Shown piece by piece: positions 25,374 to 34,293 of a stretch of DNA of 64,000 bases. The translations under genes were made by a program, and so were the position numbers. How positions within the stretch are numbered: position 1 is the first letter of the stretch; each line of letters opens with the position of its first letter. Below the pieces are notes generated by a model, which searched no databases, was not told the origin of the DNA, and saw nothing but the letters and a program-made list of their open reading frames with translations. This DNA is from Limnohabitans sp. 103DPR2 (GTDB lineage: Bacteria > Pseudomonadota > Gammaproteobacteria > Burkholderiales > Burkholderiaceae_C). The DNA is taken from NCBI RefSeq assembly GCF_001412575.1, contig NZ_CP011834.1, positions 1,984,001 to 2,048,000 on the forward strand. Direction: 5' to 3'.

Positions 25374-27170
25374 ATGAATCAAGAAAATCTACAAGCTGAG
25401 TTTCCAAATTTTGAGCAGCTTGTGGCGACTGAGAAGCTGCAATACATGCACAGCTTCGCCAAATCCAGCACCATTGCCACTGTACTGGCGCCCATTTTGT
25501 GCATCCCTCTTTACTGGAGGACCACTGACAACCTGCTGATCAATGCTTGGTTTGCGATGATGGCCGTGGTGGTCATCGGACGTTTTTTCCTGATTAAAAA
25601 AATTGATGTCAAGGCAAATGTTCAAACCAACTTGCTGCTTCTTAACATTGCATTAGGAACTGTGACTTTTGTTTGGGGCATTGGCTGGTTCATTTTTGTG
25701 GACACTGCAGACCCAGCCAATTACTTGATTTATCAAATCATCAGCTTAACGATTTTGTTTGTTGGCATGGTGGGCTACTGTGTCAGTTGGAAATCTTTCA
25801 CTTACTTTGTGTTGCCGCTCAAACTACCTGAGTTGCTTTTCATCGTCACGCACTACGAATTCATTTTTTGGCCCATTCCAATTGGCTCCATGGTGGCATT
25901 CTATTTGGCCATCAAAATGGCCATGCTTTTTTCTCAATCATGGGAAAAGTCGTTTTCATTGCGACTTAAGAATGACGCCATGATTGATCAACTGGTCGCT
26001 GAAAAGAATGCCTCCATTGCGGCCAACGTTGCCAAATCTGAGTTCATTGCCACAGCCAGCCATGATTTGCGTCAACCCATGCAATCGATCAATATCTTTG
26101 TAGACATGATTGACGCCAAAAATCTACCCGAGTACGAAAACCGGGTATTTGCACGCATGCGCAATAGCATCGCCGTCCTTAATAACATGTTCAATACACT
26201 GTTAGACATCAGCAAACTTGATTCAGGTGTTTCTCCACGAAACATTGAGTTTTCAATTGCGCAATTGGCACACGATCTGGAAGTTAGTTTTTCTGATTTG
26301 TGCAAAGAGAAGAACCTCTCTTTCACGGTCAAACACCAAAACATTTTTGCGAAAGGTGACCCTCAACTTCTAGAGCAAATTCTCAGAAATTTATTGTTCA
26401 ATGCCATTCAATATACAGATACTGGAAGTATTGTTGTTGCATTTGACAGTGAACAGGGCCAACTTAAATTCAGTGTCAAAGACTCGGGGCATGGCATTCC
26501 AGCCGCAGATTTGCCAGTGATATTCAAAGAGTTTTTTCGCTCTGAGCACTCTCGATCACATCACGATGGCCTGGGCTTAGGCCTGTCGATTGTCAATCGC
26601 ATTGTTCAAAAAATTGGCGGCGAGTGCACTGTCAACTCAGAACTTGGGGTTGGCTCTCTTTTCACAATTCAAACACGCTACCCTGTAACGCAAGGCAACG
26701 CGTTGCTCAAAAATAGAGTGGGCTCACAGACTGCAATTCACGGCAGCGCTGAGCCGACGGCATTGATCGACGAAGTGCTTCACTCTTCGGTTGGTGTGAA
26801 TCTGGGCATCATTGAGAACGACTACTCTCTCAAAAATGCATATGCACAGTATTTCACACGTGCAGGCTATTCTGTGTATTTGATTCCGCATGACGAGAAC
26901 GAGTTTACAGAATACCTCGCAGAGCTTCCTGAGTTGCACTTTATTTTGAGCGATTTCCGACTGGGTGAAAGAAATGGCATCTTCTTCATCCAAAAATTGC
27001 GTGAAGAATTCAACGAAGAAATTCCTGCTTGCATTGTGACAGCGGACACTTCACCCCAGCATTTGCAGCTGTTTGACAAACTGAACATTCAAGTGTTGTA
27101 CAAACCAATCGACATTCAGTCGATTGAAGCATTCATCGCAAAGAGCCTACCGCCGAAGCAGAAGTTGTAA
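25374..27170 (+). CDS. Membrane hybrid sensor histidine kinase
   Basis: The 598-residue kinase has about six hydrophobic helices (residues 30-185), a dimerisation domain with phosphorylated His230 in ATASHDLRQPM, an HATPase domain with N box NLLFNAIQYT, G1 DSGHGIP and G2 GLGLGLSI, and a C-terminal receiver with Asp in FILSDFRLG. There is no recognisable periplasmic sensor domain, so the signal is probably sensed in or near the membrane. It pairs with the preceding response regulator. Confidence 0.92.
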   Translation: MNQENLQAEFPNFEQLVATEKLQYMHSFAKSSTIATVLAPILCIPLYWRTTDNLLINAWFAMMAVVVIGRFFLIKKIDVKANVQTNLLLLNIALGTVTFVWGIGWFIFVDTADPANYLIYQIISLTILFVGMVGYCVSWKSFTYFVLPLKLPELLFIVTHYEFIFWPIPIGSMVAFYLAIKMAMLFSQSWEKSFSLRLKNDAMIDQLVAEKNASIAANVAKSEFIATASHDLRQPMQSINIFVDMIDAKNLPEYENRVFARMRNSIAVLNNMFNTLLDISKLDSGVSPRNIEFSIAQLAHDLEVSFSDLCKEKNLSFTVKHQNIFAKGDPQLLEQILRNLLFNAIQYTDTGSIVVAFDSEQGQLKFSVKDSGHGIPAADLPVIFKEFFRSEHSRSHHDGLGLGLSIVNRIVQKIGGECTVNSELGVGSLFTIQTRYPVTQGNALLKNRVGSQTAIHGSAEPTALIDEVLHSSVGVNLGIIENDYSLKNAYAQYFTRAGYSVYLIPHDENEFTEYLAELPELHFILSDFRLGERNGIFFIQKLREEFNEEIPACIVTADTSPQHLQLFDKLNIQVLYKPIDIQSIEAFIAKSLPPKQKL

Positions 27171-27203
27171 AAGTACGCGACTTTTCAATCAGTTTGGTAT
27201 TTT

Positions 27204-27395
27204 TTAAAACTTGCTTTTTAATTTGCAAAATTTGAGCTCTCCCCAGACATGTCTGTATGAGCGGCCTAGATGTTTGGCTGCCTCTCCAATCGATCCCTGA
27301 GAGTGCAAACTTTCAAGCAACTCAACCAAAGGATGCCCCAGTTGACTGCCTGTAGGCTTGTCTGAGTATTTGTACTCTGTCGCAATGTATCGCAT
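27204..27395 (-). pseudogene. Truncated ModE-like helix-turn-helix regulator
   Basis: The 63-residue frame encodes HPLVELLESLHSQGSIGEAA and SYRHVWGELK, a match to the N-terminal winged helix of ModE-type and binding-protein-fused regulators, which usually continue for 200 residues or more. Here the frame stops about a dozen codons after WGEL, and only 33 bases separate it from the kinase gene. It is probably the 5' stub of a deleted regulator. A functional stand-alone DNA-binding domain is less likely. Confidence 0.6.
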
Positions 27396-27567
27396 TGTTT
27401 TTGAGTTGGTTAACTATTCAACGAACCGATCAATTGAGTTTGCGCAAGATGTATTTGCGCCATAATTCAACCGATGTTTGACATGCTAAGGACGTCAGCC
27501 TCGAGCCACAATCATCCAAACGCTCTAGAACCAAAGCTCTGATACCAGCATTGAATAAACACCTACC

Positions 27568-28623
27568 ATGAAAATATTCAGTAACCAGCTGCACCATTTA
27601 CACAAAGGTCGGCAAGAAATGTTCAGGGGCCGGCTGGTCGATTGCCATGAAGTTCCACAACGCCTCGAACATGTATTGAGTGAGCTTGAGCGTCGACCCG
27701 TTGGTGAGTTGCTAACGCCATCAGGCGATCTTCCACTCGATGAAGCGCTTCTCCGCGTGCACTCACCAGAATACTTGACCTTCCTTTCAACAGCATGGGA
27801 TGAATGGGTTAGTTTGAGTCCAGACAATGTCAGCCGCGATGCACTGCCCTCTGTTTGGCCATTGCCTGGCAATCAGGCTTTCCGAACGGACAGACCACCC
27901 CTCAATTTTGCAGCCAAGTTAGGGCAATATGCCTTCGATGCAGGTACACCGCTTATGTCAGGCAGCTGGACAGCGGCGCGCGAAGGTGCTGCTTGCGCCC
28001 TCGCCGCAGCTCAGGCAGTGAGCAAGGGAGAATCATCCGCCGTGGCTTTAACGCGGCCACCCGGACACCATGCTGGCAAAGCATACATGGGTGGTTACTG
28101 TTTCCTGAACAATGCCGCCATTGCGGCGCAACACTTGAGCTCTCAAGGTCTGCAACGAATTGCTGTGATGGACATTGATTACCACCATGGCAATGGCACA
28201 CAAGCTATCTTTGATGAACGCTCTGATGTTTATACCGTTTCAATTCACGGTGATCCGCAAACCGAGTACCCCTTCTTTTTAGGGCATGCCGATGAGCGCG
28301 GGACGGGTGCTGGCGAGGGGTACAACTTGAACTTCCCCTTGCCCAAAGGTACGGCCTTTGAAACTTGGTATGACATTTTGCAAAAGGCTTTGCAGGTTAT
28401 CGCTGATTTTTCGCCTCAAGCTTTGCTTGTGCCTCTGGGCTTGGACACCTACGAAGGCGATCCCATCAGCGGTTTCAAATTAAAATCAGTGCATTACCTG
28501 CAGGTGGGCCGTGCCCTTGCCTCTTTGCGCTTGCCCACTGTGTTCACCCTAGAAGGCGGCTATGCTGTAGCAGACTTTGGCCGCAACACAGTCAATGTCT
28601 TGGAAGGGTTTCAGTCGATTTGA
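27568..28623 (+). CDS. Histone deacetylase-family amidohydrolase (acetylpolyamine amidohydrolase type)
   Basis: The 351-residue zinc hydrolase has RPPGHHAG with catalytic His167 and His168, MDIDYHHGNGTQ with zinc ligands Asp204 and His206, and LGLDTYEGDP with the third zinc ligand. Bacterial members remove acetyl groups from polyamines or other acetylated amines. It stands alone, followed by a terminator at 28639. Confidence 0.92.
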   Translation: MKIFSNQLHHLHKGRQEMFRGRLVDCHEVPQRLEHVLSELERRPVGELLTPSGDLPLDEALLRVHSPEYLTFLSTAWDEWVSLSPDNVSRDALPSVWPLPGNQAFRTDRPPLNFAAKLGQYAFDAGTPLMSGSWTAAREGAACALAAAQAVSKGESSAVALTRPPGHHAGKAYMGGYCFLNNAAIAAQHLSSQGLQRIAVMDIDYHHGNGTQAIFDERSDVYTVSIHGDPQTEYPFFLGHADERGTGAGEGYNLNFPLPKGTAFETWYDILQKALQVIADFSPQALLVPLGLDTYEGDPISGFKLKSVHYLQVGRALASLRLPTVFTLEGGYAVADFGRNTVNVLEGFQSI

Positions 28624-28638
28624 CTTGGCTATGACCCG

Positions 28639-28671
28639 AAAAAAAAGGCCAGCAAATGCTGGCCTTTTTTT
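28639..28671. terminator. Bidirectional intrinsic terminator
   Basis: A-run, AAGGCCAGC stem, short loop, GCTGGCCTT and a T-run. It separates the amidohydrolase gene (plus) from the convergent purine permease gene (minus). Confidence 0.92.
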
Positions 28672-28688
28672 CTCTGACAACTCACCGT

Positions 28689-30179
28689 TCAATGCGAATC
28701 CACTTGCTTGGCCGCTTCAACAGCATCTCGCGTATCGCCATTTGCACCATTGAAGAACAAGTTCAAAAGTACTGCACTGATAGAAGCCAGCAAAATACCT
28801 GACTCAATCAAGGGGTGCAAGTTATGAGGCATCCATTGTTTGAAATTAGGTGCAATCAATGGAATCATGCCTATGCCAATGGAGATGGCCACAATCATGG
28901 CGTTGTAGGAATTGTTCTTGAAATCGACATTGCTCAAGATGCGAATTCCGGTCGCAGCCACCATGCCAAACATCACCAAGCCAGCGCCTCCCAACACCAC
29001 AGTTGGCAAGGATTCAATCAAGGCCGCCATTTTGGGCAGCAAACCAAGCGCCAACAAAATCAAACCACCTGCAACACAAACAAATCGGCTCTTCACACCT
29101 GTCACGGCAACCAGACCTACGTTTTGTGAAAAGCTGGTGTAGGGAAAGGTATTGAAGATACCGCCCAACAAAGTGCCCAAGCCATCGGTGCGCAAACCTC
29201 GCGTCAGTGCAGCCTGGTCAACTTTTTTATCGGTCATCTCGCCAAGCGCCAAGAACATGCCGGTAGATTCAATCATCACCACAATCATGACCAGCGTCAT
29301 GGTCAAGATCAGCACAGGCTCAAACACCGGAGCACCAAAATGGAATGGCATCACGACGTCAAACCATGCGGCCTTGCCCACTTTGTCAAAGTTCATCAAG
29401 CCCATCGCTGCGGCCACAACGCCACCCACCACGATGCCCAACAAAACGGAAATGTTGGCCACAAAGCCTTTGGCATACTTAGAAATCAACATGATGGTGA
29501 CCAGCACCAAGCCTGCAATGCCAACGCCCGTTAAATCTGCATACTTGGGGTTGGGCATTTTCGGTAACAAAGCCAGGTCTTTGGGAATGGCAGGCAATGT
29601 TGAACCTGGCGCGCTTGCGGCGGCCGCAGCTGCATCCAGCCATTGCTTGTGTTCTGGGTTGACGATGCTTGGTGCTGTGGGACCAACTGGGTTGCCAAAA
29701 ATCCAATTGATGCCGATGCGCATCAAGCTGATTCCAATCACAGCGATGATGGTGCCAGTCACTACCGGTGGAAAGAATCTCAGCATGCGACTGACCACTG
29801 GCGCGATGAGGATGGAGATCACGCCTGCACCAATAATGGCCCCAAAGATCAATTGAGCACCCATTTCTCCAGGGTTTGCATTGGCCATGGCCACCATGGG
29901 GGCCACGGAGGCAAAGGTCACGCCCATCATGACGGGCAAGCGAATGCCAAACCATTGTGTAGCACCCAGAGACTGAATCAGTGTCACCAAACCGCAGCAA
30001 AACAAGTCTGCAGAGATGAGGTATGCCACATCTTGTGGACTGAGTTTGAGGGCACGTCCCACAATCAGCGGCACAGCGACTGCACCTGCATACATGACCA
30101 ATACATGCTGCAAACCCAATGCAGCCAGCTTGCCTGTTGGTAGTTTTTCATCGACAGGATGAAGGGATACGGTAGTCAT
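28689..30179 (-). CDS. NCS2-family purine (xanthine/urate) permease
   Basis: The 496-residue inner-membrane transporter has about 14 helices. NCS2 landmarks are GLQHVLVMYAGAVAVPLIVG at the start, the ESTGMFLALGE segment in helix 8 and the signature QNVGLVAVTGVKSR in helix 10. The QNVG signature and length fit the xanthine/uric-acid subgroup. A TGTATACA palindrome upstream suggests control by a GntR-type repressor. Confidence 0.92.
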   Translation of the reverse strand: MTTVSLHPVDEKLPTGKLAALGLQHVLVMYAGAVAVPLIVGRALKLSPQDVAYLISADLFCCGLVTLIQSLGATQWFGIRLPVMMGVTFASVAPMVAMANANPGEMGAQLIFGAIIGAGVISILIAPVVSRMLRFFPPVVTGTIIAVIGISLMRIGINWIFGNPVGPTAPSIVNPEHKQWLDAAAAAASAPGSTLPAIPKDLALLPKMPNPKYADLTGVGIAGLVLVTIMLISKYAKGFVANISVLLGIVVGGVVAAAMGLMNFDKVGKAAWFDVVMPFHFGAPVFEPVLILTMTLVMIVVMIESTGMFLALGEMTDKKVDQAALTRGLRTDGLGTLLGGIFNTFPYTSFSQNVGLVAVTGVKSRFVCVAGGLILLALGLLPKMAALIESLPTVVLGGAGLVMFGMVAATGIRILSNVDFKNNSYNAMIVAISIGIGMIPLIAPNFKQWMPHNLHPLIESGILLASISAVLLNLFFNGANGDTRDAVEAAKQVDSH

Positions 30180-30247
30180 AGGGCTCTTCCAATCACAGAG
30201 GTTTAAGGCGTGACGTTAATTTGACGAACGCCAACTGCACACCAAAC

Positions 30248-30255
30248 TGTATACA
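30248..30255. promoter_or_regulatory. TGTATACA palindrome, candidate GntR operator
   Basis: A perfect 8-bp palindrome within CTGTATACAATT, 69 bases upstream of the permease ATG. FadR-subfamily GntR regulators bind T-G-T-x-x-A-C-A cores. No cognate regulator gene is adjacent. Confidence 0.4.
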
Positions 30256-30326
30256 ATTTGAAAGACAAAATTTCTATCGAAAACCCTAATGAAAGGTACT
30301 TTCCAAAGAAAAAGTACCTCCAAATT

Positions 30327-31406
30327 CTATTTAAAACCCACGCGGTCCAACATTTGCTGTACTTTGATTTGATTCATACCCACAGCGCTGATAGGCAACA
30401 CTTCGCTTTTGAAGCTACCACCCGACATGGCCTTCAGGGCAGGATTGTCAAAGCTCACACCTTTCGCAACAGGCCATTCATTGTTGCCATTTGCAAAATG
30501 GTTTTGAGCAGACGTACTGGCCAAATATTCCAAGAATTTAATTGCGTTGTCGGTATTTTTTGAATTTTTAGCAACCGCACCGCCAGCAACATTCAAATGA
30601 GTGCCCCAGCTGCCCTGATTGGGAAACACAACACCCACTTTTTCAGCCATCTCCTTCTCTGCCGTATTGGTGGATCGCAGCAAGCGGGCCATGTAATACG
30701 TGTTGGTGACGGCCACACCGCATTCGCCAGAAGCAACGCCTTTGATCTGATCAGTATCGCCACCAGCAGGATTGCGTGCCATATTGGCCACCAAGCCTTT
30801 TAACCATGCCTCTGTTTGTGTGGTGCCCAAATGTTCTGTCATGGCACCAAACAAACTCAGGTTGTAGGGGTGGGAACCAGAGCGAATGCAGAGTTTGCCC
30901 TTGAACTTTGGATCAGCCAATTTCTCGTACGTATCCACATCCGATTTTTTGTACTTCGCTTTGTCGTAAACGATGACACGTGCACGTGTTGACAAACCAA
31001 ACCAAGCAATTCCGCCAGTGTCAGTGCGCTTGGCTCTGAGATTGTCAGGAATCGCGTCCTCTAACACCTTGGATTTGATGGGCAAAAACAAGCCATCGAC
31101 TTCTGCTCGCCACAATCTGGCTGCGTCCACCAACAAAATCACATCGGCTGGAGATGCATTGCCTTCGGCTTTCAGTCGCGTCAGGATGCCGGCATCGTCC
31201 GCATCGACACGGTTGATTTTGATGCCTGTGCTTTTGGTGAAATCGCTGTAGAGGGCTTCATCGGTTGGGTAATGACGCGCCGAATAGATATTGATCGAAG
31301 CACTGCCCGTTTGTGCCTCTGATGTGAGAAAAGTGGCGCTCAAAACCGCTAAGGCTAGAAATGCAAACGGATGGCGAAGGCCTTTTTTGAATGATTTATT
31401 GCTCAT
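30327..31406 (-). CDS. fbpA: Iron(III) ABC transporter periplasmic binding protein
   Basis: The 359-residue protein has a signal peptide ending at SEAQ and an FbpA/FutA body: INIYSARHYPTDEALYSDF at the start, and the paired Tyr motif VTNTYYMARLL that coordinates ferric iron. A Fur box lies 42-60 bases upstream and a GAGGTG ribosome binding site precedes the ATG. It works with fbpC (same strand, upstream) and fbpB (divergent). Confidence 0.93.
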   Translation of the reverse strand: MSNKSFKKGLRHPFAFLALAVLSATFLTSEAQTGSASINIYSARHYPTDEALYSDFTKSTGIKINRVDADDAGILTRLKAEGNASPADVILLVDAARLWRAEVDGLFLPIKSKVLEDAIPDNLRAKRTDTGGIAWFGLSTRARVIVYDKAKYKKSDVDTYEKLADPKFKGKLCIRSGSHPYNLSLFGAMTEHLGTTQTEAWLKGLVANMARNPAGGDTDQIKGVASGECGVAVTNTYYMARLLRSTNTAEKEMAEKVGVVFPNQGSWGTHLNVAGGAVAKNSKNTDNAIKFLEYLASTSAQNHFANGNNEWPVAKGVSFDNPALKAMSGGSFKSEVLPISAVGMNQIKVQQMLDRVGFK

Positions 31407-31447
31407 ATTGACACCTCAAAATGTTAATTTGAGCAAATTCTACATCA

Positions 31448-31466
31448 AATAAGAATGATTCTCATT
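31448..31466 (-). promoter_or_regulatory. Fur box upstream of fbpA
   Basis: AATGAGAATCATTCTTATT on the minus strand closely matches the 19-bp Fur consensus (two GATAAT-type inverted half-sites). It sits between fbpC and fbpA, so fbpA should be repressed when iron is sufficient. Confidence 0.85.
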
Positions 31467-31483
31467 TGCAAAGAAGCTTTTCT

Positions 31484-32542
31484 TCAATCAAAGGTCACCA
31501 CATGGTCCACTTCCGCTCGAATACCAATCCACTCACCCAACTTGTGGTCGTGGTGACTGGGCACGTGCGCCAACACAATGTCACCTGACTGCAAACGCAA
31601 TGTGTACAGAAATTCAGATCCTCTGAATGCTTTTCGAATAATTTCGGCTTTCACCTGTGCTTCGTCGTCGTGGACGATGTCATCTGCCCGAAGCAAAACA
31701 TCGCATGCACGGTCATCCAACCCACCCACCAGAGAAGCGTCAAGGTCGTCTGTCAGAAAGCCCAAAACCGTTGCCACTTCCACCCTTGCACCTACCACCT
31801 TGCGGTGACCAGGAATAAAGACACCATGACCAATGAACTCAGCCACGAAACGTGAGGCCGGACGGTGGTACAGGTGATAGGCATCATCCCATTGCGCAAG
31901 GCGCCCCTCTTGGATGACACCAATGACATCACCAATGGCAAAGGCCTCCATTTGATCGTGTGTCACAAACAAAGCAGTTGCTTTGGCCTCTTTCAAGATA
32001 CCTCTGATTTCCAATGCCAGTCGCTCTCTCAAGTCCACGTCCAGGTTTGAAAAAGGCTCATCCAATAAAAGTAAATCGGGCTGAGGTGCCAATGCTCGCG
32101 CCAGTGCAACGCGTTGCTGCTGCCCGCCCGACAATTCATGGGGATAGCGGTCTTGCACATCTGCAAGCCCAACCAACTGGAGCACCTCGCTGATACGCGA
32201 TGACTTGAATTCGGAACTTTGACCGTGAAGACCAAAAGCAATGTTGCCCGCCACTGTGAGATGAGGAAACAAAGCGTAATCCTGAAAGACCATGCCCATG
32301 CGGCGATTTTCTGGCGCGGCCGAAAAGCCTAAGCGGCTGACTACGCGATCTGACAACTGAATTTCACCAGCCGCCACTGGCTCAAGACCGGCAATGGCGC
32401 GAAGTAAACTGGTTTTACCGCAGCCAGAGGGACCAATCAAGACGCCAATTTGGCCAGCCTCAAGCTTTAAAGAAACACCGTGTACCGCAGACTTTGGTTG
32501 GCCTGCGTAGCGAACGTCAACTTGTTGAAGTGTCAAATACAT
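31484..32542 (-). CDS. fbpC: Iron(III) ABC transporter ATPase
   Basis: The protein of about 352 residues has Walker A GPSGCGKTS, signature LSGGQQQR, Walker B LLLLDEPFSNLD and switch VTHDQMEA, with a C-terminal regulatory domain. The ATG at 32542 starts the ATPase domain directly (MYLTLQQVDVRYAG); in-frame ATG 32581 or an upstream start would add a poorly conserved leader. It is 77 nt upstream of fbpA on the same strand and divergent from the permease gene. Confidence 0.9.
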   Translation of the reverse strand: MYLTLQQVDVRYAGQPKSAVHGVSLKLEAGQIGVLIGPSGCGKTSLLRAIAGLEPVAAGEIQLSDRVVSRLGFSAAPENRRMGMVFQDYALFPHLTVAGNIAFGLHGQSSEFKSSRISEVLQLVGLADVQDRYPHELSGGQQQRVALARALAPQPDLLLLDEPFSNLDVDLRERLALEIRGILKEAKATALFVTHDQMEAFAIGDVIGVIQEGRLAQWDDAYHLYHRPASRFVAEFIGHGVFIPGHRKVVGARVEVATVLGFLTDDLDASLVGGLDDRACDVLLRADDIVHDDEAQVKAEIIRKAFRGSEFLYTLRLQSGDIVLAHVPSHHDHKLGEWIGIRAEVDHVVTFD

Positions 32543-32664
32543 GGCCGAATTGTAAGGACAGGCAGACCCCGTGGCATTCATGACCTCATGATCATCCTTA
32601 CAATTCCTAAGAAGATGTGCTTGTTCCGACAAGCTTTGCCCTAGACTTTCATTGGATTCTGCGA

Positions 32665-34293
32665 ATGCCCACCCTCCGAATTCGTTCGGTTTTACTCAGC
32701 CTGTTGGCGTTGATCATTTGTTTACCCCTGGTGGCATTGGTCAGTTCATGGCTCGAGTGGAATGCCAGTTCTGCGGGCGTCCTGACGGCGATGATCGAGA
32801 CTGTTTTGCCAGGCTATGCGATCACCAGCCTGTTGCTCTGCCTTGGCGTTGCGGTGGGTGTCACCTTGCTGGGCACCAGCACAGCCGCAGCGGTGACCTT
32901 GTTCAAGTTTCCCGGAAAATCTTTTTTTGAATGGGCATTGCTGCTGCCCATGGCCATACCCGCTTATGTGGTTGCCTATGCCTATACGGACTTTTTGCAA
33001 TACAGCGGACCCTTGCAAAATTTCATTCGCAGCCAAACTGGCCTTGAGGGCCGTGTTTTGCCAGAAGTGAGAAGTTTGGGTGGGGCCATCCTTGTCTTTT
33101 CTCTGGCACTGTACCCCTATGTTTACCTGTTAGCGCGAACAGCGCTGAGTGAGCGTGCATCGCAATTGATGGAGGCAGCGCGCATGCTAGGGGCGCCCCT
33201 TCAACGTCGAATTTTAGAAGTCGCAATGCCTTTGGCCAGGCCGGCAGTTGCCGCAGGAGTTGCACTGGCTTTGATGGAAACGTTAGCGGACTATGGCGTT
33301 GCCAGCTATTTTGGTATTCAAACCTTGACGGCTGGCATTTATAAAGCTTGGTTGGTCATGGACAACCGAATTGCCGCAGCGCAATTGGCCACTTTGTTGC
33401 TGGGCACAGTTCTTGTATTGCTACAACTTGAAAAAATGGCGCAGGCCCGAATGCGTTTTTCAAGCCTGCGTTCTCATGCACCGTCATCAGATGCGCAGCC
33501 AACTTCTTTAACTGGCCTGTCCGCAATCGGCATGAGTACTTGGTGCGCCCTGCCCCTGTTCTTTGGATTTTTGTTACCCGTGCTGTTAATGCTGAGACCC
33601 TTGATGGACTCTGATCTCGATGTGCCATGGGCTCGATTCATCGATTGGGCGTTGAACAGTCTTCGATTGGGACTCATGACTGCACTGCTCGCTGTCGCAT
33701 TGGCACTGGTGTTGTCGTACAGCTTAAGGACCAAGAAAGACCTCGCCACCCGCATGGCAACGGGATTGATCGGATTGGGGTACGCGGTTCCAGGGGCTGT
33801 GGTCGTGGTGGGATTGTTATTGCCGGTCACATGGCAACAACAACGCTGGCCAGATTCCCAAATTGGTTTCTGGCTCACGGCAACGGTGTTGGGTCTGATT
33901 TGGGCGTACATGATTCGTTTTTGTGCAGTCGCCTTGCAAACTGTGCAAAGTGGCTACACACGCATTCCCAAAAGCCTAGATGACTCTTCGCGTATGCTGG
34001 GGATATCTGGGGTCAAACTGCTTACCCTCGTGCATGTGCCTTTGTTGAAGCGTTCCATCTTTGCTGCCACACTGCTGGTGTTTGTGGATGTGATGAAAGA
34101 GCTGCCAGCCACTTTGGTGTTACGCCCCTTCAACACTGACACACTGGCTGTAATGGCTTATCAACTGGCAAGAGACGAACGATTGGGCGAAGCCGCATTG
34201 CCCAGTTTGGCTTTGGTTTTGGTGGGCTTGTTGCCTGTGATGTATCTTAGCCGTGCCATGAAAAAATCAAGTTCAGCCTCATCAATCTGTTGA
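32665..34293 (+). CDS. fbpB: Iron(III) ABC transporter permease, two fused domains
   Basis: The product of about 543 residues has two permease domains with about 12 helices and EAA-type loops (MEAARMLGAPLQRRI in the first half, DDSSRMLGISGVKLL in the second). The ATG at 32665 leads straight into the first helix; a GTG at 32617 is possible. It is transcribed away from fbpC/fbpA, so the transporter is encoded by two divergent transcripts. It overlaps the convergent radical SAM gene by 12 bp at its 3' end. Confidence 0.9.
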   Translation: MPTLRIRSVLLSLLALIICLPLVALVSSWLEWNASSAGVLTAMIETVLPGYAITSLLLCLGVAVGVTLLGTSTAAAVTLFKFPGKSFFEWALLLPMAIPAYVVAYAYTDFLQYSGPLQNFIRSQTGLEGRVLPEVRSLGGAILVFSLALYPYVYLLARTALSERASQLMEAARMLGAPLQRRILEVAMPLARPAVAAGVALALMETLADYGVASYFGIQTLTAGIYKAWLVMDNRIAAAQLATLLLGTVLVLLQLEKMAQARMRFSSLRSHAPSSDAQPTSLTGLSAIGMSTWCALPLFFGFLLPVLLMLRPLMDSDLDVPWARFIDWALNSLRLGLMTALLAVALALVLSYSLRTKKDLATRMATGLIGLGYAVPGAVVVVGLLLPVTWQQQRWPDSQIGFWLTATVLGLIWAYMIRFCAVALQTVQSGYTRIPKSLDDSSRMLGISGVKLLTLVHVPLLKRSIFAATLLVFVDVMKELPATLVLRPFNTDTLAVMAYQLARDERLGEAALPSLALVLVGLLPVMYLSRAMKKSSSASSIC

